Source: Amorphochlora amoebiformis (taxonomy: Eukaryota > Cercozoa > Chlorarachniophyceae). From it: a DNA stretch of 64,000 nt. Under the pieces are notes generated by a model. It did not search any database and was not told the origin of the DNA. It worked only from the letters and a program-made list of their open reading frames with translations. Shown here piece by piece: positions 1-13,845 of this stretch. The position numbers were made by a program, and so were the translations under genes. The stretch spans positions 496,001-560,000 of the forward strand of contig BAAHQB010000040.1 of assembly GCA_054601695.1 (NCBI GenBank), read 5' to 3'. Position 1 is the stretch's first letter. Every line of letters begins with the position of its first letter.

Positions 1-963
1 GGAGGGGGCGGGGAGAGTTAAGTGATAGATTCCGAATATTTATTTCCGTTTTCTCAGTGCTCCCTCCCTCTTTTCACCCACGCACTCAAAACACCCCGGT
101 CGATGTAAACACACATAAAATAATGGGTCCCATCTCCCCCCCCCCCCCCCCCCGCTCTTTTCCCACACACCTTCCCGCGTAAAACACTCGACCCAAACAC
201 TTTCCCGCGTTTTTTCCTCTCCCGCCCCGGTACTGCTTCCGACGGAACGCCATTCCAAATACGTTGCCAATCCGCCTTCCCCTCATGATCACTTATCTCC
301 GGAAAGAATGTCACTAAGCGTGACAAATCAGAGTGATAGGTGTGAGGTAACGGGATATCACGCTTTATTTGAGTGATCTATGGCCTTGTCACACGTGACG
401 GGGTATGATGTTTGCTATGAGACAAGCCACAGTGACATGTAGTGATAGTGCTGATAGTGTGACATATCGCCGTGACATACGGTTTTAACTCCGTGACACA
501 CCTCAGTGACGATGTTCCCACGGGTGACATAGTATGGTGACAAGCATCTTTGACCTGTGACAGCACAACGTGACGTATTTTTTGGTCCTTTCTAAATTGT
601 CGATATATAAATATATACACATATATAAGTCTATATTTACATCTATATTTTAAATATACGTAATTTATCGGGTTCTCAGCGCGTGGCATACACGTGTCAA
701 GCACGGGGTATCGTAGCTACTAGCATACCCTTTCCATATTCAAATAACGTTGAAACATGTTACTAAAATGGCATTCCACTGTAACATTATTCCTAAGGCT
801 AGTCGTGTTATTACTACGGGGGGAACCCTTTCTAAGCCGAGTGTATGTTCTTAGGTGCAAGGCTTCGCGTGTTATAATGCTACGTAGCTAGCATCGCATA
901 TGCTAGCTAGCGATTCATAGTCAGTAGTGACTCAGTACACGATTGTTAGGACACACATATAAG
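1..963. other. Gene-poor left edge, probable upstream region of gene A
   Basis: There is no supportable reading frame here. It contains an 18-base poly-C run at 136-153, a cluster of GTGAC/GTGATA motifs between about 312 and 575, an AT-rich patch near 600-660 and a short palindromic patch near 885-912 rich in GCTAGC. It lies upstream of gene A on the plus strand. The region upstream of gene C (10125-10950) has the same combination of a homopolymer C run on the coding strand and GTGACATA motifs, which suggests a promoter-type module. First exons of gene A may be hidden here. Confidence 0.3.
312..575. repeat. GTGAC/GTGATA motif cluster
   Basis: About fourteen occurrences of GTGAC or GTGATA occur in about 260 bp, often as GTGACATA or GTGACACA, with irregular spacing of roughly 10 to 30 bp and almost all in one orientation. 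The irregular spacing argues against a plain tandem repeat and fits a degenerate repeat or a set of protein-binding sites. The same motif recurs upstream of gene C at 10347-10415 and 10739-10920 and once near 23931. Confidence 0.45.
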
Positions 964-1154
964 GCATTGTATTTCTTAACTATCAGGGTAAGATTGAACG
1001 CTATATACGGTATAAGTTAATAGTATTAGAGGGTTAGGGTCAGGCTTTAACTTCGGTATATGCATATAATGTATATTTATGTCAGGATTTGTGTGAAATA
1101 GTTAAATATTTCACGGAGGAAGTAGTTCTTTCTAAATATTTAAGATTATTCCTA

Positions 1155-1200
<46 letters not shown>

Positions 1201-1338
1201 TGATTGTCGACGCCCATATAGACACCATATGTCCGCCTACACACACACACACAGAGTGCCCCTCGCACACCATTCACTCTCATGCACTTGTTCCCATTCA
1301 CTCACCAGTGTACACTCTTCTCTCGTTCTCATCCATGA
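964..1338 (+). CDS. Gene A: unrecognised protein, 3' exons only
   Basis: Three phase-compatible exons are seen. Exon 964-987 encodes ALYFLTIR and ends at a GTAAGA donor. Exon 1086-1154 follows a TGTCAG acceptor, starts DLCEIVKYFTEE and ends at GTATAT. Exon 1255-1338 follows a CA-repeat ending in CAG and closes with TGA at 1336-1338. Each exon is phase 0 at both ends, and the second intron holds a (TA)n tract. The upstream part is not found. The last exon is the weakest because its acceptor is just the end of a CA repeat. No domain is recognisable. The gene converges with gene B, whose stop codon is at 1863. Confidence 0.4.
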
Positions 1339-1862
1339 TACTGGATCATATACATCATAATACATGTTGTATATATCTGGTACTAGATACTAGTACACAT
1401 ATATAGTTTTAAAAATAAACTTTTATACTAAGTATATATATATATATATATATATACATATGTGTACATACATATATATATATATCTATGTATGTATATA
1501 TATATATTCAGTATGTATATGACGATATATAAATATATATTGGTCTATAACTAGGTATATATATACTATGATATACAATCATTATTGTAAGTTTGTAACA
1601 GTATATAGAAATGTGTATATCTAGATATACTGAAATCTATACTATAATAAACGCTATACATACGTGTATGCAGAATATATATGTATGTGTATATATATGT
1701 ATATGTATACACATATATATTATATATATGCCTTCGCTCAGACTAGCTTGAATAATAAATAAATTAATCTATTTTTAAATCTAATTTTCATTAGGCAAAT
1801 ATCTCTAACATGTACATCGTGATTCGCGACACTCAAAACCTCTGGGTTACTTCTAGAATTAC
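1339..1862. other. Convergent intergenic region, AT microsatellites
   Basis: This lies between the inferred 3' ends of gene A (+) and gene B (-). It is almost wholly (TA)n and degenerate TATA/TGTATA sequence with a short non-repetitive piece at 1735-1862. I see no exon with matching splice phases. Confidence 0.4.
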
Positions 1863-2101
1863 CTAAATTATAATATTGACGTTTTTCGTATGGATATCCT
1901 CAGGGACATTCTGAGTCGAATTTTCTGGAATTTTCTTGTCTTGCTGAAATCTTCCGTGAGAGCCTTCCGGAAGTTTCTTAGAATTATCTTGAGAGAATTT
2001 GTTTTCTTCTAGTTGCATTTCTTGCAGGTATTTTGTCCTTCTGGAAATATATTTATACATATATATATATATATAGATAGTATATATACATGCATATATG
2101 T

Positions 2102-2140
<39 letters not shown>

Positions 2141-2286
2141 GTATGTATATATATATATATATATATATTTGTATCTCTTAGATGTATATGTATATTAATA
2201 TATATATATATATATATATATCATCGACATGATCTTATATAACAATTTAGTTAAATGTATGATATAATACCACCTCGTGTACACTA

Positions 2287-2336
<50 letters not shown>

Positions 2337-2731
2337 TATATAATATATATATACATATATATATATATATATGTATATTAGTTTTACTGGTTTTGTATCT
2401 CAAGTGATCTTTCTGGAAGGATTCCAGCCCCTACCTATATATGTGTAATATGTACATGTATATATAATATATATGTGTGTGTGTATGTGTATAATATTAT
2501 ATATGTATATATATATATATATATGTATGTATATAATATATGCATATATGTATATATGTATGTATATGTATATATATATATATATTTATATGTGTGTATA
2601 AATGTATATGTATATGTGTATATGTAATATATGCATACATATCATAGTAAAACAATATATATTATATACATATCTATACATGCATATACAGCACATATAT
2701 ATGTAGATATATATGTAGATATACACATATG

Positions 2732-2776
<45 letters not shown>

Positions 2777-2835
2777 GTATATGTATGTATATACTTTGAT
2801 TTATTTGCATTCCATATACGATCTAAGGCTATTAT

Positions 2836-2874
<39 letters not shown>

Positions 2875-3257
2875 AACATATACACGATATCTACATACGT
2901 ATATTTTTACAATATGTATTTTATAAAGTGTATGTATGTTGTATATATGTATATATATATAATATATATATATATATGTATGTATATATATATATATATA
3001 TACTTACAAATGCTCTGGTAAGCATGGTTTTTGATGCCGGCCAGCCCATTCTCTTAAGACCTATGTATATAATATATTTATAATATGTATATGTGTATAT
3101 ATGTGTACATATATTTTATATATATGTATGTGTATATGTATGTATATATATAACATTATGTACACACACAGAGACGTATTTACATGTAAAAATGTCATAT
3201 AATATATACATATGTATATATATATATGTAAATATATACATATACATATTATATATG

Positions 3258-3289
<32 letters not shown>

Positions 3290-3422
3290 ATATTCAAACT
3301 TTGCAATGCATATATATATATATATAACTTATACATAAATATCTAAAAGGGAACAATTATATATGTACATGTATGTATGTATATATATATATTTACATAT
3401 ATATATATATACATACATACAT

Positions 3423-3466
<44 letters not shown>

Positions 3467-3643
3467 TGCATTTGTATACATATATATTTATGTAAATCCA
3501 TTCATGTAAGATTATAAGATAAACTAGCATATACATATATGTGCATATTCATATCTGCATATATATATATATATATATATATGGATATAAATATATACAT
3601 CTCGGTATCTACACACTTAGATATATACCACATATGTATATTA

Positions 3644-3702
<59 letters not shown>

Positions 3703-3859
3703 ACCTTCCATAGCCCAAGGCTGTGCTTTAGAAAGAGCCAAATATACATTAGAGTCCTGTTTATGTATTATATACATATATATATACATATATATATATA
3801 TTATATATTATATATGTATATATATGGATATATAATATTATATATAAATATATATATAC

Positions 3860-3894
<35 letters not shown>

Positions 3895-4252
3895 CCGTTA
3901 CATATATATAAATCTAGACAACCGTTACTTTTTAAAACCATCATTTTTTAAAACCGTTATTTTTTAAACCGTTACTTTTTTCAACCGTTTCTTTTTTAAA
4001 CCGTTACTTTTTTAAACCGTTACTATTTAAACCGTTACCTTTTCTAGGAGAGTTCTCCAGGGATCTAGTCGACGGGAGGGGGCCAGCCCGAAGCCAGGAA
4101 TTGAAAGATGGTTCCATCTAGACGCCATTATCGCTTCAACTATATGTACATATCTTATTTAAATATCTCAATATGTGAAAATATGATATGTGGATATTGT
4201 GATGTAGATATGTGATATATGTGGTATTGAATATTGGGGTATGTATATATAT

Positions 4253-4295
<43 letters not shown>

Positions 4296-4831
4296 ATATA
4301 CCTAATCCAATAGACGATAGGAGTACAAGACTCAAGTCTTCGAAACTATATATAAATATATATATATGTATATATATATATAAATATATATATATATGTA
4401 TAAATATAAATATATATGTATATATATATATATGTTGCATGTATGTAGTATAATAGTATTATATTGTATATTCTTCGAATCCTGGTATGTATTTACGGTG
4501 AACAAGGTTAGAAATCGAATTTTATCATATATTATATTGTATATTCTTAGAATCTTGGTATGTATTCACGGGGAACAAGGTTAGATATCGAGTTTTATTG
4601 TGTATTATATTATATATTCTTAGAATCTTTGTATGTATTTACGGTGAACAAGGTTAGAAATCGAGTTTTATTGTGTATTATATTGTATATTCTTAGAATC
4701 TTTGTATGCATTTACGGTGAACAAGGTTAGAAATCGAGTTTTAGTATGTATTATATTGTATATTCTTAGAATCTTTGTATGCATTTACGGGGAACAAGGT
4801 TAGAAATCGAGTTTTTATTTGTTCCTAACTG
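1863..4831 (-). CDS. Gene B: unrecognised multi-exon gene
   Basis: Seven exons chain without a phase conflict on the minus strand: 4789-4831 (starts QLGTNKNS), 4302-4337, 4039-4139 (contains [14 protein letters not shown]), 3705-3756 ([14 protein letters not shown]), 3008-3060 ([12 protein letters not shown]), 2388-2434 ([15 protein letters not shown]) and 1863-2040, which reads [14 protein letters not shown] onward to TAG. Donors are GTAAAT, GTATAT, GTAACG, GTTATA, GTAAGT and GTAAAA; acceptors end in AG. Split codons join as Gly (3705/3060) and Gln (2388/2040). The C-terminus is hydrophilic, rich in Gln, Glu, Lys and Asn; one exon (4302-4337) is hydrophobic. Introns are (TA)n-rich, and one also holds a tandem array of donor-like sequence (3916-4037). 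The 5' end is incomplete; candidate upstream exons are listed separately. I do not recognise the family. Confidence 0.6.
3916..4037 (-). repeat. Tandem GTAACGGTTTAAAAA repeat at an intron start
   Basis: About eight degenerate copies of a 16-17 bp unit follow the donor of the gene B exon 4039-4139. On the coding strand each reads roughly AAAAGTAACGGTTT, so the 5' splice site itself (AAAAG then GTAACG) is repeated into the intron. Copies diverge by A-run length and single substitutions. Confidence 0.7.
4440..4788 (-). repeat. 73-bp tandem array, tail copies of a gene B exon
   Basis: Five units with an exact 73-bp step can be followed by the GAACAAGGTTAG landmark at 4500, 4573, 4646, 4719 and 4792. 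The unit at 4792 belongs to the inferred exon 4789-4831; the other four repeat the exon 3' part plus its GTAAAT donor downstream on the minus strand. Sequence also reads open on the plus strand, so the strand choice rests on the phase chain of gene B. Confidence 0.7.
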
Positions 4832-4885
4832 CTTGCAGACGAAACCCTTGTCCTTAAGGCCATGTTACCAAAACATATTGTAAAT

Positions 4886-4925
<40 letters not shown>

Positions 4926-5042
4926 GATATATATGTATGTATTCATATATATGTATGTATGCATATATATATATATATATAATATATATATACATCAGTT
5001 GGTTCCAGACGAAAGCTCTGTCCTGGACAATATCACGGTATC

Positions 5043-5074
5043 AAAACCTATTGCAAATATACACACACATATAC

Positions 5075-5160
<86 letters not shown>

Positions 5161-5240
5161 AATATATATATTTATATATATATATATGTTTGTCGTATTT
5201 ATATATATATATATATGTATAAATTGAAGTATATATATAC

Positions 5241-5273
<33 letters not shown>

Positions 5274-5426
5274 TATTCGTAGTATTTATATATATATATA
5301 TATATATATTTAATACATATTTGTAAAGTATATATTCTTAAGGTATTTTGACATTACATGTATACATACAAACATTTGCATAAATACTTACGTCTATTAC
5401 ACCACCAGTTTGCTAGGTCGATAGTC
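5043..5426 (-). CDS. Candidate upstream exons of gene B (unplaced)
   Basis: Exon 5393-5426 reads [11 protein letters not shown] between a TATCAG acceptor and a perfect GTAAGT donor on the minus strand, phase 0 to 1. An 11-nt candidate exon at 5043-5053 (phase 1 to 0, reading FDT) would connect it in frame to exon 4789-4831 of gene B. The microexon is weak. The sequence around 5010-5060 is also a diverged copy of the acceptor side of exon 4789-4831, so it may be only a head copy. Confidence 0.3.
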
Positions 5427-5428
5427 TG

Positions 5429-5470
<42 letters not shown>

Positions 5471-5694
5471 GTATATAATATATATTTTTTGTATGAATAT
5501 ATGAATATATATATATATATATATATACATATATATGTATATATATATTGCATCTATACATAGATTTGATATAGATATAAATAAATACACATATATATAA
5601 ATATATATATATATATATATGTATATATAATGTGTAGTGTGTGTTTGTGAGATGTCTAGATATGTATATAATATACATTTATGTATATGTACAC

Positions 5695-5768
5695 ATTGGT
5701 ATATTGTCGATATGTAAATGAATGAATGTATTTGAGTTAGGCCCATCGAGAAGAGATGGAAAAGGCAT
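5695..5768 (-). CDS. Candidate first exon (MPFPSLLDG...)
   Basis: Minus-strand open segment starting with ATG at 5768, reading [15 protein letters not shown] and ending in phase 2 before GTGTAC. It lies next to four 74-bp tandem units that repeat its start codon region. It may be the 5' exon of gene B, but no exon of matching phase bridges it to 5426, so the link is not established. A second reading frame ([13 protein letters not shown]) is also open across this segment. Confidence 0.3.
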
Positions 5769-6060
5769 CTAACGACACTGTCGTACAACGGTCTAACACA
5801 AACACTCAAACACAACTTACATATAAACCATTCAAAAGGCATCTAACAGCACTATCGTACAACGGTCTAACACACACACTCAAAAACAACTTACATATAA
5901 ACCATTCAAAAGTCAACTAACAACCCTATCGTACAACGGTCCAACACGCACATTCAAACACAACTTACATATAAACCATTCAAAAGTCAACTAACAACGC
6001 TATCATACAATGGTCTAACACACACAAATACAACGTGCATATAAACCATTCAATACATAT
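5769..6060 (-). repeat. 74-bp tandem repeat, four units
   Basis: Units are marked by ACATATAAACCATTCAAAA at about 5818, 5892, 5966 and 6038 on the plus strand. On the minus strand each contains a GTTAG acceptor-like site, the ATG region of exon 5695-5768 and a GTAAG donor-like site, so a unit resembles a miniature exon with a 28-bp spacer. Units nearest the exon keep an open frame; outer ones carry stops and lost AG. Confidence 0.65.
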
Positions 6061-6140
6061 GACGGTGTGTGCATACCTATAACGCATATATAAATCGTTA
6101 GATACACGAAATTTTGAATACATTTTATGTAGTAGGCGAA

Positions 6141-6178
<38 letters not shown>

Positions 6179-6337
6179 ACATGTGCATAGAAATGTATAC
6201 ATAGATTGTGTATCTGCACAAATGTATGCATTATGTGTATATTCGTATGCTCTGAATTTTGTGCGAATTATGTAAATATTATATACGTATATATAACATA
6301 TAATATATATCCATTAATTTGTATTATATTTAGATGT

Positions 6338-6393
<56 letters not shown>

Positions 6394-6542
6394 ATATATA
6401 TATATATATATTCTCTTATATATATATATATATATATATAGATACATATATATAAATTCAATACATTTATACCCACATAACAATCCAAAAAAATACACAT
6501 GCATACATATAAACATTCATATATATACATATACATATTTAC

Positions 6543-6587
<45 letters not shown>

Positions 6588-7080
6588 ATTGTATTATATA
6601 AAATGTATATATCATGCATAGTACAAGGAATATGGTATAGAAAGGTGAATATTTAAATAAGTGAAAAACACCACCATTTGTATACCCAGGCTCTATAGTT
6701 TGGGTGACTATAACATCCAGATTTTAAGCACGCGTATAATCTCCTATATGTATGTACATGAAACTTTCAGACTGATGAGTATCATGCGCACAAGCGAGCA
6801 ACAATAGAGAACGAGCTTCTGCTTCACTATCGGAAACGAACAGCGAATCTTAGATTACTACGATTAGCATATACATCTTGCTTTTATGCCTGGAACTTAG
6901 TATCTCTGGTACAGTATCTATGCCTCGATCATCAATCTGGAGGCTCAGTGTAAAGTTAATGTATGTATATAAGTAGTGTAATAAATTGTATGTATCATTG
7001 AAAGGTCCAGCACTACAGCTTATTTATCGTCGTGATCATAATTATGTGGCTGACGGTGTGCCAAATCTATTTTATAGTTG

Positions 7081-7114
<34 letters not shown>

Positions 7115-7839
7115 ACTAGTCTAAATCGTTGGAACTTCGGAAGAAGATATCGATATCCACAACTTAACTAGTTCAGTTCAGACTTTTAATGACTGACTCA
7201 ATGATAACCTAGATATATCTACTAACTAGCCTAACGAGATAAGTCGATTTTGATCCAGATGTTACAATCTGACTGAACCTACTAGTGACGGTAATGATCA
7301 TCAATTAAAATCATAATGATAGACCAATTCTTTTTGCAGATATTTGGACTCAAGTTCGCCACAATAGCACTAGTAGCACGGGCTAAAATTCTATAAATTG
7401 AACTCCAGAATCTAGAGGCTACAGACTAAACAGACGATCTAGACAACACCTAGATTAGTTCCGCCTCCTTATATAAACCATTCCATTGGTTTCCGTTCAC
7501 AGCTCGGTAGGCTTCCAGAGCTTGCAACTGTAATACATTCATCATACCAGGTACTACATGCATAGTTACTCGATAATCGCTAATCCGTGAATTATTCGGC
7601 AGTGCATATGCTCGCTCGGCTCTTGAATGTGTTTGTTTCTTGGTACATGATCTTGTAATATGGCCGATCGTAATGACGGTCTTACGGGCATATGATCTAG
7701 ATGATGCAGGTGATTATCCCTCACATCCTCCAGATCATTGCATATTTACACGCACGCTAACCCCCCTCCCCTTAAATATCCAGCGTGTGCATGCAGCAGA
7801 TATGTGATTGGAATTGTATACACAAATGTATAGATGCAT
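6061..7839. other. Intergenic region with no recognisable gene
   Basis: This lies between gene B and the 3' end of gene C, both on the minus strand. It has several (TA)n tracts (6138-6176, 6340-6440, 6556-6585, 7081-7110) and about 1.1 kb of ordinary mixed-composition DNA (6600-7075 and 7115-7800). A short C-rich run occurs near 7762-7774. I found no exon chain; a 61-codon open frame at 6986-7171 runs through a (TA)n tract and is not convincing. Confidence 0.4.
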
Positions 7840-10124
<2,285 letters not shown>

Positions 10125-10950
10125 ATTAATCTTCTACGTATCTCTGAATCCGAAAAATTAAATTCTCGGCTTTCTTCAGTGTGGGGGGGGGGGGGGGGGA
10201 GAGAGAAAGGCGCGCGTACGTGTATCTGCCTCTTGGTGAGAAATTTAAATGTAAACCCAGTCGACAATCTTTCAAATTTTCGAATCGGATTGTGAGAAAA
10301 TATTAAATCGGATCGGCGATTTCCTCGACACGTGTCAACTACCCCTGTGACGTGGCGTTCTTTAGCGAGGTATTTTGCGTGACATAACGGTGTGTAGCAT
10401 ACTTTAAAGCGTGACATAAGGGAATGTAATATTTTCCGGAGATAATTTTTCGGTGATTTACTTCCGGTAATTATTTCAAACTTTTTAAAACGGTTTCATT
10501 GAATTGTCCTGTAGGTTTCATTTTACCGTTTCATTTTTTCATTTCATGGGCGACTTTTTTTGGGGAAAAATGCAGGAATTCCCGGTACTAACGGGTAAAC
10601 ATCCTACATTATCCTAAGGATTAGAGGTCAAACGCTTCCATAACCAACCATGGCGAACCGTCCTTCCGGAAGCACGCGAGTATGCCGTTTTTCTCTCTTT
10701 TTCTTTTTCATTTCTTCAATATTTCGGCTATAATCCTACGTGACATGTCGGGGGGGGGGGGGGGGGGGGGGATTAGGTTAAAAAATCGGAAAAAAATGAA
10801 ATTTGTCAATATTCTTAGAGAGTTCTGGAATTTATATCCAGCGTGATTACGTACATATATGGGATGTAGATATATCGCTTCTATACGTGTGATAGTTATG
10901 TGACAGTGCAGCATGTCACGGTGTGCATATAATATGGATATATATGAAAA
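10125..10950 (-). promoter_or_regulatory. Probable upstream region of gene C
   Basis: Non-repetitive DNA directly upstream of the gene C start codon. It holds two homopolymer runs, 17 G at 10183-10199 and 22 G at 10750-10771 on the plus strand (C on the gene C coding strand), and several GTGACATA/GTGACG motifs (10347-10415, 10739, 10900-10920). This matches the composition of the left edge upstream of gene A. Its promoter role is inference from position and recurrence only. Confidence 0.35.
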
Positions 10951-10994
10951 TGTATATATGTGTGTGTAAGTATATGTCTATAATATACATCTGA

Positions 10995-11032
<38 letters not shown>

Positions 11033-11139
11033 ATATATGTATATATATTTATATATATATATATATATATAATATATATATTAATATATGTCTATATATA
11101 AATATATTTATACACACATATATACATATATATAATATA

Positions 11140-11170
<31 letters not shown>

Positions 11171-11223
11171 GATATAATTTATAGACACATGGCGAACGGA
11201 AGTCGAAAGCTCATGATAAGGTT

Positions 11224-11309
<86 letters not shown>

Positions 11310-11310
11310 T

Positions 11311-11342
<32 letters not shown>

Positions 11343-11369
11343 TATATATTTTTCTATATATGTATTCAT

Positions 11370-11408
<39 letters not shown>

Positions 11409-11471
11409 TATATGTATTTATGTGTATGTGTATGTGTATATATTTGTATAAATGAATGTAATTTATATAGG

Positions 11472-11512
<41 letters not shown>

Positions 11513-11612
11513 ACATGTATATAATAAATATAATAGGTATAAAGATATATTGTATAAATGTATACAATATGTGTATGCACAAAAGATATATTTATGTATG
11601 TACATATTTGTG

Positions 11613-11689
<77 letters not shown>

Positions 11690-11760
11690 CAACCTCTTGT
11701 TTCACTATCGAATATATATATATATATATATATATGTATATTATATATATATATATATAT
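10951..11760. repeat. (TA)n-rich flank of the copia element
   Basis: Nearly pure AT dinucleotide sequence with long runs at 11227-11305, 11488-11502, 11617-11649 and 11730-11760. No gene is supportable. The copia element inserted into the last (TA)n tract. Confidence 0.75.
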
Positions 11761-11997
11761 TGTCAGCGTAGCAGTGGTAGTTGTCCGATTGACTGTTGTC
11801 CGTTTGGATTATGGCAAATGATAATGACTAAATTCACAAGAAAATTCTCGCGTAGAAGGCCTTCCCTACCTAAGGTCTTCCCTTGGAGATCTTCCCCTCG
11901 GATGACTATTGCTAATTCGCATGCGTAGATTACGAATATGACGGTAGTCTAGCGATCTGACGTCTAGTTAAGCTTGTAGGTCCAGTATACGTTAACA
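11761..11997 (-). repeat. 3' LTR of the copia element (237 bp)
   Basis: This is the left copy of the terminal repeat, which is 3' in element orientation. It matches the right copy except for one missing A (GGAGATC against GGAAGATC near 11886). The RNase H reading frame ends 34 nt inside this LTR at 11964. Confidence 0.93.
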
Positions 11998-12461
11998 CTC
12001 CCCCTCGACGCGCCGCTCCTGCCAGCGTCGACCTTTGCTGCGCTCTTGGTTGGAGCCACATGCGCTTCCGTGTCCAGATATGCTTCCGCCAGCTTGAAGA
12101 GTGTAGCACCGCTCACAGCCTTGGTAAGCCCATCCGCTAACTGTTGATCTGTTGGTACGTATTCCAACATATATATCCCACGTTGCAGGTGATCCCGACA
12201 GTAGTGGAAGTGCAGATCGACGGCCTTGGTTTTCTGAGACAAGATAGGATTCTCCGCGATCCGTATACACGCAGTGTTGTCCTCATAAACCATCGACGAT
12301 CCCAACTTCACGTCCAACTCTAAAAATAAGTTCCGCATCCATAGCAATTCGTCCAGCCCTTCCGACAAAGCGACGTACTCGGCAATGGCTGAGCTCTTCA
12401 CAGCAATTGTCTGTCGCTTCGAACGCCAATGTATCAATTCCTCCGAAGATGATCACTGGTC
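11964..12461 (-). pseudogene. Copia RNase H domain fragment
   Basis: The open frame reads WRSKRQTIAVKSSAIAEYVAL, followed by YEDNTACIRIAENP and VPTDQQLADGLTKA. These are the typical copia RNase H blocks (SSxxAEYxAL, DNxxAIxxxxNP, DQxADxLTK). The frame is intact to its stop within the 3' LTR. Upstream of about 12461 it is cut by an in-frame stop where it meets the RT fragment, marking a deletion junction near 12440-12462. Confidence 0.85.
11998..12006 (-). other. Polypurine tract of the copia element
   Basis: On the element strand GAGGGGGAG abuts the 3' LTR directly. This is the expected position and composition of the plus-strand primer of an LTR retrotransposon. Confidence 0.8.
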
Positions 12462-12790
12462 CATGTAGGTAAACGTTGTCGATGTCCGTGCTCGATACCT
12501 TTCGTCCCTTCACTTGTGCAAGTGCCAGAATGGCCCTTAAGCTGGCGATCCTCAGTGTCGGGGCGTATCGATCATTAAAGCTCACCCCATACTGTGTATA
12601 TCCCTTCGCCACCACGCATGCCTTGTTCGCCCAGGTTCACCATCCTTGTTGAGTTTCTTCTTGTAGAGAGTCCTAACACCAACAACCCTCATCTCAGGTC
12701 GTCGTGCGGTTATCTCCAGGTCCCGTTCTTCTCCAGTGCCTCTCTCACTTCATCGGTCGCCTTCACCCAGGCAGTGATGCCTCGCCTCCT
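12283..12790 (-). pseudogene. Copia reverse transcriptase N-terminal fragment
   Basis: Pieces in shifting frames read EVREALEKNGTW, then VRTLYKKKLNKDGEP, then VAKGYTQYGVSFNDRYAPT and STDIDNVYLHG. These correspond to the start of the copia RT (the KxDGxxxRxKARLVAKGYxQ and QMDVxxAFLxG regions). The first catalytic Asp region is present, but the sequence then jumps directly to RNase H. At least three frameshifts occur between about 12630 and 12790. The missing part would normally be several hundred residues and include the YVDD motif. Confidence 0.82.
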
Positions 12791-13530
12791 CCCAGTTCTT
12801 GGGTTCGGTGCCGTCGCTTATACCGAACATGCAGTCCTCCATCGCCGCAGCCACTTCAACGTTGCCCTTAGCGCTTGGGATCTCGCTGCCTCCTTGTCCG
12901 TCGTATACTGTGCGTTGCGTCCGAGTGCGTGTTGAACGCCTAGGTGCCGTTTCTTCTTCGTCGTCGTTGTCGTCGTCGTCGTCAGACTCCCCCATATCCG
13001 GTGCATTGTTCTTCTCCCCCTCTCCGTCGGCAGCCTTGTCGTCGGAGAACGTCGTTTCAGGATATATATATATATCATTCTGCTTCTCAGGAGATATATA
13101 TATATCTTCTCGTCGAGCCTTGAAGTTGAAGATGGTATCGTAGAACCTAACATGCGCCTCTTTCACCACTTTACCGTTTTCCTTAAGCACTTTGAACGTT
13201 TTAGTCTGATCCCCTGTGTATCCTAGGAACCTGCATCGTTCAGCCTTGTCGCCGAATCCGCCTTGATCCATCAGTTTTGGGTCTTTAACACGATATCCGA
13301 CACATCCAAAGGCATGTAGATGTGCCACCGATGGCTTCTTCTTGAAGATTTTCTCGTACGCGGTCCTCTTCCCTCGTGACGGTGGTATGCGATTAAGTGT
13401 ATATATCGCATATCGGAGTGCTGCTGGCCAATACTTCAATCCCAAGCCGCTTTGCTTCAGCGCTGCCCGAGTCATTCTCTTGACCGTCTGGATTCGCCTC
13501 TCGATGAACCCATGCTGCTGTGGTGTCTTG
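12750..13530 (-). pseudogene. Copia integrase C-terminal part and linker
   Basis: The frame opens with TPQQHGFIERRIQTVKR, which carries the Glu of the integrase DDE triad, then continues with LKYWPAALRYAIYTLNRIP and FLGYTGDQTKTFKV, typical copia integrase C-terminal blocks. An acidic Asp/Glu linker follows and the frame ends in EPKNWEEA at the RT start. Two short (TA)n tracts (13063-13076, 13094-13106) lie inside the coding sequence and translate as IYIYPE and IYISPE. Confidence 0.85.
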
Positions 13531-13547
13531 GTGCTGCCTGAACGATT

Positions 13548-13845
13548 TCAATGCCCTTTCCACTGCAGTAGTCCACCAGCTGCTGATCTAGCACCTCCTT
13601 GCCGTCGTGTACTCAACCTCTTCAATCTTTTGCCAGTTTTGTTCTCCAACATCTCCAGGTAAGCCTTGAACTCCTTGAAAAACTTCTTGCCTCCTAACGA
13701 TGTCCCCATCAGGTATCCAGATCCTTCGTCGGCCAAAACGATAGCATAGCTGCCCTCTGGTGACCCGACGTACTTTCCAATAACGTCTCCATGCCATGTA
13801 TCCATCACCGTCTTCACCTTGTGCTCCTTCGGTTTCTTGGAGCTT
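13548..13845 (-). pseudogene. Copia integrase core fragment
   Basis: Reading DTWHGDVIGKYV and IVLADEGSGYLMG, this holds the first two Asp positions of the integrase catalytic core. It is offset by one base from the upstream gag-protease frame at about 13838-13846 and loses frame again near 13580-13600, before the DDE Glu. The position within integrase argues against a programmed gag-pol frameshift. Confidence 0.82.

Noticed and set aside
4849-5057. Plus-strand exon pair ([13 protein letters not shown] and [14 protein letters not shown])
   Set aside because: Both are open with AG and GT or GC edges, but the minus-strand gene B chain explains the same sequence as intron and head copy with matching phases.
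6986-7171. 61-codon frame as a gene
   Set aside because: About a third of it is (TA)n translation, and no splice-bounded exon supports it.
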